A stretch of DNA of 64,000 nt from Limisphaerales bacterium (GTDB lineage Bacteria; Verrucomicrobiota; Verrucomicrobiia; Limisphaerales; AAA164-E04), in the NCBI GenBank assembly GCA_024761205.1, contig JAMASS010000015.1, forward strand, positions 1-64,000, written 5' to 3'. Below are positions 36,410-45,130 of the stretch, piece by piece (position 1 is the first letter of the stretch; every line of letters starts with the position of its first letter). The notes below the pieces were generated by a model. It was not told the DNA's origin. It made no database searches and worked only from the letters and a program-made list of their open reading frames with translations. The translations under genes were made by a program, and so were the position numbers.

Positions 36410-36640
36410 TAGAGCTCACGCTGAAGTGTGAACTCCAACACTGACCAGCGGCTGCTGGATTCGACATCCTTGACAGTAATGAGCGGCTGCGGGTTCATGG
36501 TCTGATTCATCATCGTTCCCCTGATATTCACCATGACGCACCGGCCCTGCGGAAATTTCATGCTGTGCGTATTGCCGGCAATGACTCGGACAGATTCCTG
36601 GCCCTAGACCGCCTGTCGGCTACAAGCAGCATCCGACGGT
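36410..36640 (-). pseudogene. Possible VOC/glyoxalase N-terminal remnant
   Basis: A minus-strand stretch reads MNPQPLITVKDVESSSRW before running into an unrelated stop. That pattern (PLIxVxDVExSSRWY) opens many glyoxalase/bleomycin-resistance (VOC) proteins of this phylum. Only about 18 residues match, so this is a weak call. The bases up to 36327 and down to 36760 show nothing else. Confidence 0.3.
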
Positions 36641-36759
36641 GGAATAGCCATCAACAATCTGGAACAATGTGCACTGAGTTGTATCCTCTCTCATGGGGCC
36701 GATAGCCTAAGGAACCTCTGAATCTGGAATTAGCTTTCCGCGATGGCCAGCGTTTTGCC

Positions 36760-37590
36760 GATTCTGTGCGCCCCTCAAAGTGTGTTGCGCTGCGGCGCCC
36801 CCTGTCGGTCATCTCAAGACGTTTTGGCAGGCTCCCGGCCACACTACCCGAGAGACGGTCATGCCAGACGTGATGGCGCCGTCATCGGATTCGAGAACCC
36901 GAGCAGGAGCGCCAGCCGCCAGCCGTTCTGCTCAAGTCCCCGGCAGCGGACCTTGCGCTCCAAACGCGCGCTTCACCACTCGAAAGAGATGTTTCACCTT
37001 CGCCTGCACCCTGCCCTTCCGACGCTTGGCTTGTGCGTGTGGATGCCGATGCGCCGCTTCATCCCGAAATGCTCCCGGTTCTTCGCCGACATCGGTGCGG
37101 TTGAGAATGCCGCCATCAACGCTCACGCCTTCCCTCAATCTCAGGCCCTGCTTGGCCAGAGAGTCGTTGAGCTCCTCAAACAGAGCGTGCCTCAGGCCGG
37201 GGGCGCCTCAGGCCGGGGGCGGAAGTTCAAGATCGTCATCTTGCCGAGCACCTGCTCCGGCACGCACGCCCGTGAAGCGCCGCCTGCTCTCGGCCTCGTT
37301 GGAGCAGAGCCTCCATCGCCAGGGTTGTGGAATAGTTGCATACCGAGCACGCGCAACATCACCGACAGGGGCCAGGGCTGCCGCCCCTTCCCGCTTCCCT
37401 GGGGTGGACCGGCGCGATGCGGGCCTTAAAACGAGTCCGGGAAATGAGCTTGTCCATCCGTTCCCACAAAAGTGCTTCCTGTGCTCACAGGTCCGAGCAT
37501 GTCTTCTGCCCCATGGTTTGGCGCTCCGGGAGAATGATCGGCTCAATGACCCCCTCAACGGACCGGTTGTTCAGAGTTTCCCTTAGGACG
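36760..37590 (-). pseudogene. IS5-family transposase, frameshifted remnant
   Basis: Across several minus-strand frames the order of an IS5 (IS1182/IS903-like) transposase is kept. LPLSVMLRVLGMQLFHNPGD comes first, then MTILNFR, then HALFEELNDSLAKQGLRLRE and GVSVDGGIL, and finally KVKHLFRVVKRAFG. The middle part with the DDE catalytic residues is mostly deleted: the text passes from GGILNRTDVGE to a short His/Lys-rich stretch. A 16-base tandem duplication (CTCAGGCCGGGGGCGC around 37192-37222) adds one of the frame changes. It is no longer mobile. Confidence 0.75.
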
Positions 37591-37613
37591 CTCATTCAGC
37601 TCGTGTAACGCTG

Positions 37614-38306
37614 CTAGAAGGCAGATTTGATTTCCTTCACCTTCACATTGCGGAAGTAAATCGGTGCACCGGCATGTTTTCCCTGGAGTCCGATGTACCC
37701 CAGCGTCGCTAATTCCGCGTAAGGCTGATCCAACCAGGGTGGGATTTCACTTCCGTCAGGATTCTTCGTCGCCGATTTCCATTGCCGCATGTCCATGTCC
37801 GTCACCATCTTCCCGTTGAGAACAACGGTGATGCGCTGATCCTGGCAGGTAATCGTGTAGCGATTCCATGCGCCCGGATTTTTGACCCGACTTTCCGACG
37901 CAGCCAAATGCCCAAAGATCGCGCCACACTGCCACGTCTTGGGACTCGATGCCCACTTCTCAGCATAGTCATCGGCAATCTGTATTTCCACTGAGTTCCG
38001 TATCCAGTTCTTGCGATCCGTACAATAAACGACAACGCCGCTATTGGTCCCGGCAGCGGTCCGGAATTCCAAATCTAAGATGAAATTGTCATAAGGCCGC
38101 TGACTCCAGATGACTTGATCCTCCAAGGCGGTCATCACGCCATCGGTCACTATCCAAACGCCCGCCGGATAATCCGCATTGGACAGATTCTTGTTGAAGA
38201 GATTCTTCCATCCCGACACATCGGGATGCTGTGTCAGCGGTAAATCGTCACCGTACACCAACACGGTTCCACTCAGCAGCCCGGCTAGAATCCATTGGTT
38301 TTTCAT
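37614..38306 (-). CDS. Secreted DUF1080 (3-keto-disaccharide hydrolase/LamG-like) protein
   Basis: The 230-residue protein has a signal peptide (WILAGLLSGTVLVYG) followed by a single DUF1080 jelly-roll. Its marks are GWKNLFNKNLSNADYPAGVW, DNFILDLEFRTAAGTNSGVV, and the closing LGYIGLQGKHAGAPIYFRNV and KVKEI. Members are abundant in Planctomycetes and Verrucomicrobia; some hydrolyse 3-keto-glycosides and others appear only to bind. The Gly-rich ends and NSGV loop are kept, and length fits one domain. The neighbours are pseudogenes, so no partner oxidoreductase is adjacent, although a Gfo/Idh/MocA enzyme of the kind often paired with it is encoded 4 kb away. Confidence 0.92.
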   Translation of the reverse strand: MKNQWILAGLLSGTVLVYGDDLPLTQHPDVSGWKNLFNKNLSNADYPAGVWIVTDGVMTALEDQVIWSQRPYDNFILDLEFRTAAGTNSGVVVYCTDRKNWIRNSVEIQIADDYAEKWASSPKTWQCGAIFGHLAASESRVKNPGAWNRYTITCQDQRITVVLNGKMVTDMDMRQWKSATKNPDGSEIPPWLDQPYAELATLGYIGLQGKHAGAPIYFRNVKVKEIKSAF

Positions 38307-38497
38307 GGTGGCCTAGCCTAGTCGCCAGCTTTCAACATTCAACTTCATTCTCGCCCCACCTTTGGGAATACCGTCAATCCAATCTCGACAGGTTTAGCTT
38401 CGCAAAGGTCCTAACTTTGGTATTCACGGAGCAACGATTCAGAGAATATTCCAAAAGTAGGAGACATATTGTGCGTTCAATTGCACAGCCCATTCTC

Positions 38498-39065
38498 CAT
38501 TTTGCACTAGTCTGCTGGCAGCGGCTCCGCGGAAACAGGTCACTATCGAAGGCATTACCAAGTATCGCCTCGATAAAGGCCTTCAAGTCCTGAGCTTTCC
38601 CGACAAGTCTCAACCCAAAGTCACGGTCAATGTCCCCATCTTTGAAGAACTCGCCTTGGAGATGATCGTCATCCTGAACGAATTTGAGATGGGCGAAAAT
38701 TCTCCGCCCAACATTCTTATGCAGCGCATGACTACCGTGGCCTATGAATGGCAAATCAACCATCGGCAATCGCAGTGACATCGAACGTGGACCGGTTGGG
38801 AAACTACGAGACTCCTACCAACGCCACTATCAGCCTGACAACGCTATGGTCATGGTGTCTGGCCGCTTCGACACGAAGAAGACACAGCGAATACATCCAA
38901 AAATATTTTGGCGCCATTCCCCAGCCAGAGAGCAAGCTGAACAGCCACGTCCACGGAAGAACCCCCGCAAGACAGCAACAAACGTCACCCTCCGTCGGAT
39001 TGGAGACGTCAGTCTGGTAGGCGCAGCTTATAGGAATTATATCGATGGCTTGGCGTGCCGTCTTG
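38498..39065 (+). pseudogene. M16-family zinc peptidase, deleted and frameshifted
   Basis: The plus strand reads RKQVTIEGITKYRLDKGLQV, then LSFPDKSQPKVTVNVP, the first strands of an M16 (pitrilysin-like) peptidase. It passes directly to VILNEFEMGENSPPNILMQR, so the zinc motif HxxEH region is missing. After a frameshift it continues GKSTIGNRSDIERGPVGKLR and YQPDNAMVMVSGRFDTKKT, and ends near TLRRIGDVSLVGAAY. This covers about a third of the enzyme. An intact homologue would be a secreted peptidase; this one cannot bind zinc. Confidence 0.8.
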
Positions 39066-39439
39066 AATTTGCTGCTACTTCGGACATGGAATGAGGAGAA
39101 TCCACCGGGGTAGAACACCGGGAAAAGGAATACCGCCGAGAGTGTCACGGTCATCGAGCTGATGAATATGTCCACCCACTTGAGACAGCGGCCGCCAAGT
39201 GTGTTTGAAGCGCAAGACTCCCACCGCCAAGCCGGTGCCCTACTAATGCCCGCAGATTGCCGGAGCGACCTCAGCGTGCGCCCCGGCCCGGCCTTGGAGC
39301 GTTCCAAAGTGCGCCGCAAATGGGCAATCGCCGTTACTTGTGTTTGACCGAGCCTCAAGGGCGGGGTGAGCATGAAACCGCACCGAGAATATCGGCGTCA
39401 GCCAAAAGACCGCCTGCTTCAGGCTTGGGCTGCGCGAAG

Positions 39440-39925
39440 GGACGCCTCGTTCTCCGGCACGGGCTGAGGCGGATGAACCTTACTTCGGGGGAAACGGGCC
39501 AACATGAGCAACGCTCGCCGAAGGCCGCTTAAAGGCGCCGGATGCAGGCACCTTGGGCAAAAGAGGACGGGGGGCGGCATGAAAGTTTTGCGCTCGGTTA
39601 GGAACCCGGAACCGCTAAGGGCGGGCGCCGTGGGCAAGAGGGCGGCGGGGAGCCTCACTTCGGCAGTGCTTCAAGGATTCGTCATTTGAGCACACGGCTC
39701 CGGGCGGCGGCGGGCTGCACGGACGAGGCAGCAGCTTATGCGGGATTCGCCCATGAGAGAATCAATCACTCCGAATATGTGCGCGACACGGTGCACCCGA
39801 ACGGCGTGGAATCCTTCTGGCCCATGCTGAAACGGGCGGGTCGAGACGCTCATCTGCGGGCCTTGCCGAGGCTCTATGGAACGATCCCGCCGCCGTTGAA
39901 TGATTACCCCGGCCCCCGAGGTGCC
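39440..39925 (+). pseudogene. IS1595-family (ISXO2-like) transposase remnant
   Basis: In successive plus-strand frames I read ADEPYFGG (for the family's DETYxGG), KRANMSNARRRPLKGAG, GAVGKRAA, TDEAAAYAGF, and then HSEYVRDTVHPNGVESFWPM with LKRA. These are the ordered landmarks of ISXO2-like transposases, including the D, N/H and ESFW blocks. At least three frame changes are needed. The element seems to have landed in the minus-strand gene whose fragment follows at 39955. Confidence 0.72.
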
Positions 39926-39954
39926 GGCGAGAAACCGAGTGGACAATGCTCTCC

Positions 39955-40310
39955 ATTCCACAAAGACTTTTGCCGCTAAATCAAGTGTATAATCCCCATT
40001 AAAATAGCTCATAGCGTCAGCGTGACTTTGGTGGTTTTCTCGGATGGCTGCTTCAGTCGTTTGGAAGTAGGGTTTCGGGACTTGTGTATTGATCCCCTCA
40101 AGATGAGCGTTATAGGGAAACGGCGAGTTTTTGAAATCACGATTTGAGCTGTATTCCACCGTATGATAGTCGCCACGTGTAAACCACACATCGTGTTTCT
40201 TTGATTGGTGACGCGAATCATGTTGCGCCAGGCGTTGACGGAGCGCGAGTTGGTTGATGCTTATGGCAACCAACGTTGTGCGAACAGTCCTCTGGGCGAC
40301 GATGAGTTCG
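39955..40310 (-). pseudogene. Unknown gene fragment cut by the IS1595 remnant
   Basis: A clean minus-strand frame runs through this stretch: LALRQRLAQHDSRHQSKKHD, VWFTRGDYHTVEYSSNRDFK and NAHLEGINTQVPKPYFQTTE. It looks like real coding sequence but belongs to no family I can name. Its 3' end runs into the transposase remnant at about 39955, and no start codon with a ribosome site is visible upstream. Confidence 0.4.
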
Positions 40311-40399
40311 AGGGATTGAGGTCTTTGGCCGAGATCGTTTGCTCAAGCAGCGGTATATGAGCCAGTTCTTTGGAGTGCCTGACGGGTTTCTTGCTTTTC

Positions 40400-40780
40400 A
40401 GGATGCTGTGGAGCGGCAAGATGGCAACCTGTTGGTCAAGCTAAGTAATTTTCTTTATGCGACGGTACTCTGTTGCGAAAGCGACCGGTCCGTCGATTTT
40501 GTAGATGAAGTTGACCAACGATCCATCTTCAAGGGAGACGATCGTTTGATCGAGGATTTCAGATCGGAGTTGCCGACAAATATCCAGGATTCTGCGATAT
40601 TGTCGTTCAGGCAGGTCGATCCTGATATCGGTGTTCAAGGTAGCCGCCGGCGTTGTCAGAAGGCTTCAGTCCATTAGAATCCTCGAGATATGAAATCGCT
40701 TCCAGCTTTTTTGCGAGCTCTTGGATTTTTTCTGCACGGCGAAATTTTACTTTGGCAGCGGCAAATCATCAAGTGTGAGC
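40400..40780 (-). other. Decayed small coding stretch, unrecognised
   Basis: ATG near 40780 gives MLTLDDLPLPK then a stop. In neighbouring frames follow VKFRRAEKIQELAKKLEAIS and RQYRRILDICRQLRSEILDQ. The amphipathic helices suggest a once-coding region, but there is no family match and two frame changes would be needed. Confidence 0.3.
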
Positions 40781-40861
40781 ATGACGCAGCATCCATAACT
40801 GGAGGGGAATCCAACTCTTCCCCAACGGGGTTTTTCAGTGTCCCATCCGACTAAAAGAACT

Positions 40862-41204
40862 GCTGCAAGGCGGAGACCCGTGGAAAATTAGCTATGGGAT
40901 GAATCAATACACCTCCAAAAACTTTCCCAATACGCGAAACCAATTTCCCGCGGCGTATACCGCGAAACTGGGGAGTGTGAGGAACCTCACGAAGACGATT
41001 CTCGTCTTTGATCTCGCTTTTGCACGCAACCATCCCCTGATTGTGAATCTGTCCACGGACAATCTCGGCTATCGTCACGGTCAACGTCATCCACTGGGTT
41101 CATCAGTGACTTTGTTCGCGGGTGCCCACGTCGAAGGAACTAGTCAGTCCCAAACCAATGGGATTATTTTCGATTTCAAGCGGGATCCCGATGTGGTCCG
41201 TTAG
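40862..41204 (+). pseudogene. C-terminal fragment of a pseudopilin-like (H-x-DG) protein
   Basis: The plus-strand frame WKISYGMNQYTSKNFPNTRN continues to GYRHGQRH and ends LFAGAHVEGTSQSQ. This resembles the C-terminal half of verrucomicrobial type II secretion pseudopilins, where a conserved LFADGHV block closes the protein; the DG is altered to GA here. The FTLIE N-terminus is not found upstream, so the gene is 5'-truncated. Confidence 0.6.
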
Positions 41205-41750
41205 TCCCGGTTTGATGGGGTAATCTGGAATCTGGCTGACGCGGAAGCTTCAAAAACGGCCTCGGTAGTGTGCGTCGTCTCAGCACAAAAACCTCTGTGC
41301 CTAAGCTGTCGATTGGAACGTGTCGAAGGTAATCAGCTGACAGCCGACACTACAGCTCGGTGGCATGACATGCCAATATCGGCGGAGTATCTGGATATCG
41401 TCGGTCCGGAAGTTTTGGTATTAGCGCGGGGAGTGATATCCGTTCCGGAAAATTTTACATTTCGCGGCTTCCTTCAGCTCATCAGTGTTCACTTTTTCCT
41501 TCCGGCCGCTGCAAAGTAACCACTGGAACTCTGGGAGTTATTCTTATTGATCCAACCCCACCTTTGGTGAGCCTTGTCTGGCCAATCCCTTGTTGAATGC
41601 TGAAGAAAGTGCGGTTGAGAATACTGTGCGCGTCAATGGCGTCTTCGATTTACGCGGGCAACGCTGCCAAGCTTCCTATCGGTTGAGGTCAAGGATCATG
41701 ACGATCCATCCGCCTATTCGATCGTCATCTGCTAGTTTGCCAAACGGAAA
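41205..41750. other. No recognisable gene
   Basis: Two short plus-strand frames (41268-41519 and 41590-41787) are open but show no family features. The second overlaps the 3' end of the redoxin-cytochrome gene. This is probably decayed DNA. Confidence 0.35.
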
Positions 41751-43523
41751 TTATGGCTGCAGATTGGCTGCCAAGTCACGCGGGTGATCGGGTTTCTCAT
41801 AAACGAAGTCCACCCATCCATTCAGCATCTCATCCCAGGTTTGATCGCCCCACGGCACCTCTCGCGTGGGGTCAGGGTTGTTGGGATTGTCAGCCGAATT
41901 GTCCCAGACTCCGGTGACGGTCAATTTAGCCCCTTTGGGTATCAGAATGGGTTCCTTGAAGCGATAGACACTCTGCCAATTGAAATCGTAATAGGGCACG
42001 GTCAGTAGGTTTTGTTGGCGTCCGTCCGGATGAGTAAGGATATATTTGGCAGCGGCACCTCGGAGATGCATGTGGGGCATCAGCGTTAGAATCCGGGCGT
42101 CATCACGGAACTGATAGGTCGCTGTATCGGCGTGCCAGCCGGCTCCGACCGGAATCAGTAACTCCCGTTGCCACATGATATTCGTATGGATTTCTCGTTC
42201 GGGTCGCTTTTTGGCGAAAATAATGCCGATACTGGAACGGTCCACCGTCGCCTCTCCGTTAGGAGTATAATGCATTTCGAAGCGAAGCTTGGAACCGGAC
42301 GGAATCCGGCGGGCAATCCCCGGTGCATAACGAGCCGGCATATCACCTGGTGCCCAACCTACCAAAATCGCGGTTTCACCGTCACGGTCAAATATCCGCT
42401 TGCCAGGGGCGACGATGTAAGCAACGATATGGTGGACTACTTCCATGTTTCCCGGTCGGGCTTCTGCGGCCTGCACCCAGACATCTTCCGTAAAACCGGG
42501 ATCAACCGTATAGTATTGGTAGTCGACGATACCCGTTGCCGGAACTTGTTGTTCGACAGGCATTTGGAGCACGAGGTCTGGTTGACCGATGACCCAGGGG
42601 CTTTGGGCATCATTGGCTGCGGTCTGAGATGTCGCTGGCTCACCCTCCGGACTCCCTTGATCAATCCAGGCCAGGAGCTTATTGCGTTCATCGTCCGAAA
42701 GCGAGCGGTCGTTGGCGAACTCGCCATAATGCGGATCGGCATGCCAAGGCGGCATACGCTGTTCGGAAACGACCTCGCGAATGGTTTTGGCGAACCGTCT
42801 GAGTTGTCGATAATTGTTGAACGCGATTTGACCGACGCGCCCCTTTTGATGGCACTCCAAGCAGTTGCTGGCGACGATAGGCGCGATGTCTGTGGTGTAA
42901 CTCAACGCGGTATCTGCGTAGGGATTTCCCGAGTAATCGATGGTGCAACCGGTCGCCATGGTCTCAGCGGTTTCAACGGTTTTGCCGGCCAATACTTGGT
43001 TCAATGCCGTTTTGAGATTGTGATTGCGGGGGGCCACGCGCCGATGAGTCACGGTGTATTGGTCATCGATGCGGCCCCGATAGCGAAGCGTGCGCTGGCC
43101 ATCCAGCAGAAACACCTCTGGCGTCTTCGTTGCCCCTAGCGACTTAGCCAGGCTTTGGTCAAAATCTTTAAGCACCGGAAAAGGAAGTTCATTTTCCCAT
43201 GCGTGTCCCGCCACCCGATTAAACGAATCTCCGGGATCCGAGTTAACTAAAACGATTTGAACGCCTCGGTTGGAAAAAGACTCGTTTAGGGTCTTGAGCG
43301 TCGGCAGGTAGAGCTTGACCAAAGGGCATTCGGTTGAAGTAAAAACCAGTGCCAATGCTTTGGCGTCACTGTAGCTGCTCAGTGAGCGTAAGCGCCTTTT
43401 CGTGTCGTAAAGGGAAAAATCAGCCGACTGATCGCCAATCTCTAGGCGTTGTGCCTTGGCACCGGCGTAACCCGGCGTAGCAAGCATTATCGATGTGGTG
43501 AGTAGCAGCAGTATCTTCTTCAT
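41751..43523 (-). CDS. Secreted redoxin-cytochrome c-copper monooxygenase-like fusion
   Basis: I start at ATG 43523 (MKKILLLLTTSIMLATPGYA, a signal peptide), giving 590 residues; the frame upstream runs through a repeat element. A peroxiredoxin-like domain (about 25-185) carries a single Cys in TSTECPLVKLY. A c-type heme site follows at CLECH (221-225) with RMPPWHAD, then a C-terminal domain resembling the copper type II ascorbate-dependent monooxygenase fold, with EVVHHIVAYIV and LMPHMHLRGAA providing His pairs for copper. It should act outside the cytoplasm in redox chemistry; the substrate is unknown. The same domain order is known in Planctomycetes and Verrucomicrobia. Flanks are decayed, so it stands alone. 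Confidence 0.87.
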   Translation of the reverse strand: MKKILLLLTTSIMLATPGYAGAKAQRLEIGDQSADFSLYDTKRRLRSLSSYSDAKALALVFTSTECPLVKLYLPTLKTLNESFSNRGVQIVLVNSDPGDSFNRVAGHAWENELPFPVLKDFDQSLAKSLGATKTPEVFLLDGQRTLRYRGRIDDQYTVTHRRVAPRNHNLKTALNQVLAGKTVETAETMATGCTIDYSGNPYADTALSYTTDIAPIVASNCLECHQKGRVGQIAFNNYRQLRRFAKTIREVVSEQRMPPWHADPHYGEFANDRSLSDDERNKLLAWIDQGSPEGEPATSQTAANDAQSPWVIGQPDLVLQMPVEQQVPATGIVDYQYYTVDPGFTEDVWVQAAEARPGNMEVVHHIVAYIVAPGKRIFDRDGETAILVGWAPGDMPARYAPGIARRIPSGSKLRFEMHYTPNGEATVDRSSIGIIFAKKRPEREIHTNIMWQRELLIPVGAGWHADTATYQFRDDARILTLMPHMHLRGAAAKYILTHPDGRQQNLLTVPYYDFNWQSVYRFKEPILIPKGAKLTVTGVWDNSADNPNNPDPTREVPWGDQTWDEMLNGWVDFVYEKPDHPRDLAANLQP

Positions 43524-43623
43524 GTGTGGTCTTCTTAGCCAAGTAGCAAACAGGTCACAAATGGAACATTTCGTCGAAAAAAACTCAAGTAATTCCGCAA
43601 GCGTGCAGCGTGCGATTAAATGT

Positions 43624-43766
43624 GGTGAGGCGGGGTGAGACGAGTCGCTCTCGCCGAGAATCGGAACCCTGGAATGAGCAGATACCTTTGGCCAAGCACC
43701 CAACGCAGCAGATTTCCGGTCCGCGTGGCGAGCCGGTGGCTCGACGGAATCTCGCCCCACCTCACC
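43624..43766. repeat. 143-base MITE-like element with terminal inverted repeats
   Basis: GGTGAGGCGGGGTGAGA (43624-43640) and TCTCGCCCCACCTCACC (43750-43766) are inverted repeats matching at 15 of 17 bases, and both differences are compatible with G-T pairing. The inside is non-coding but open on the minus strand in frame with the redoxin gene. A hairpin-forming miniature element is the simplest reading. No second copy is in the window. Confidence 0.65.
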
Positions 43767-43989
43767 GTTTTAACCACGCCCGGTGACGGCGTAGGACGTG
43801 ACGAATCCTTCTGACTACAGTAGTCTTAAAGTGTATGCAAAGTCTGTCTCATACCGTGATTTTGTGTAAGCCCTTGGGCTTGGTGCTGCCATCCCGCTAC
43901 CGGGGAAATGAGGCGACTGTATGGGCGCAGCTCGCTGGCGAGCGTCCGGAGGCTGCGACCAACAAGGTCGCCATGCTCGATTTGCCGAA

Positions 43990-45130
43990 GTGTTTCCGTA
44001 TCATTGCCGGCAGGATTGGTGTTCGCTACTTCAAGAAATTCCGGATGCGTTTGTGCGGAGATTTGGGGAGTAGCGTTATGAAATCGAAGTCAAGTGGAAG
44101 TACGTGTCGTGCCGTATCCAGCTTGTGCGGGATGGATGGACCGCGACATTCTTGGGTGAATGAAATGGGAGCTGAGCGCGAGTTTGAATCTGGTGCGCAA
44201 GCTCATGGCGCCAGACTAGGATATTCATCCGGAGATGGTGTCGCATACCTGATACCTGGGTGATCGTTACCAAGATAGGGTGGCCTTATTATGAGAAGCG
44301 CTCGGAGCACTATTATGGAGAACTGGTGGTGGACGGATGGGAAATCCGTGGATTAGTTGTCATACGCGCTGCGTGTCCTGAAGAACGCAGGCTTGGAATG
44401 TGAAGGCATCACGCCGCCTGGCGGGTTTGGGAATCGGGTGCTGCCGGAGCTGCCTCAGGCCACTTTGGGATCGTGCTACGATGTTTATTAGGCGGAGATT
44501 CCACATTATTTTCGGCATCTCCATACGGATGACCGCAGTGTGCGCTGCGGGTGGAGTATGCCTCGATTCTGGCGACGAATGATCCGCAGTGTGTGGTTTC
44601 GATCATCGATTGCATTGGGGACTGGTTTGGTGGGTGGGATGGTTTGACTCCGGGATCGGTGGATCGATTCATTACCTAGGATTTGCAACAAGGCCGGATG
44701 GTTGAGGTGATTGATCACGGGGGACCTTCCGTCATGGTCTGCTACTGGCTGGGGATCTGCTACAGCGGCGGCGAGCTTGGCTTCAGCATTTTCAAGGAAG
44801 TGGTTCGCTGGATTCACGCTAAGCATGACCTTCTGCATTGGATGAGGCTTAGCGAGATTTCACGATATTGGGCGGCCAGAGAGCTAACGACGATGACACT
44901 TCAGGGAAGAACTCTTGATCTCTGAGCGCCGTTTGCTGCTCTGGACTATACCTTGCGGCTTAAGACGAGATCGAGCTGAGGATCATGCTTGGTTACTGGA
45001 AGTGAGCAAATAGCGTTACGCGAAGTGTGATGTCCTCTGGACTTGGCCAAGAATACCTAGACGCGGGACGGTGAAGCTTTGCTGGTTTGCTTCGATCTGT
45101 CAGAGGGGGCTTCTGCGTTTCATTGTTGGG
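43990..45130 (+). pseudogene. Large unknown PVC-group protein gene, multiply frameshifted
   Basis: Coding text survives in order across plus-strand frames: YEIEVKWKYVSCRIQLVRDG, then TKIGWPYYEKRSEHYYGELV, LKNAGLECEGITPPGGFGNR, IPHYFRHLHTDDRSV, VVSIIDCIGDWFGGWDGLTP, then LGFSIFKEVVRWIHAKHD and LLVCFDLSEGAS. It looks like one protein of about 370 or more residues of a family I believe occurs in Planctomycetes and Verrucomicrobia, but I cannot name a function. Many stops and frame changes are present. The end overlaps the 3' end of uvrC. Confidence 0.55.

Noticed and set aside
36743-37586. Long plus-strand open frames (228 and 268 residues)
   Set aside because: They are shadows of the GC-rich IS5-family transposase remnant on the minus strand.
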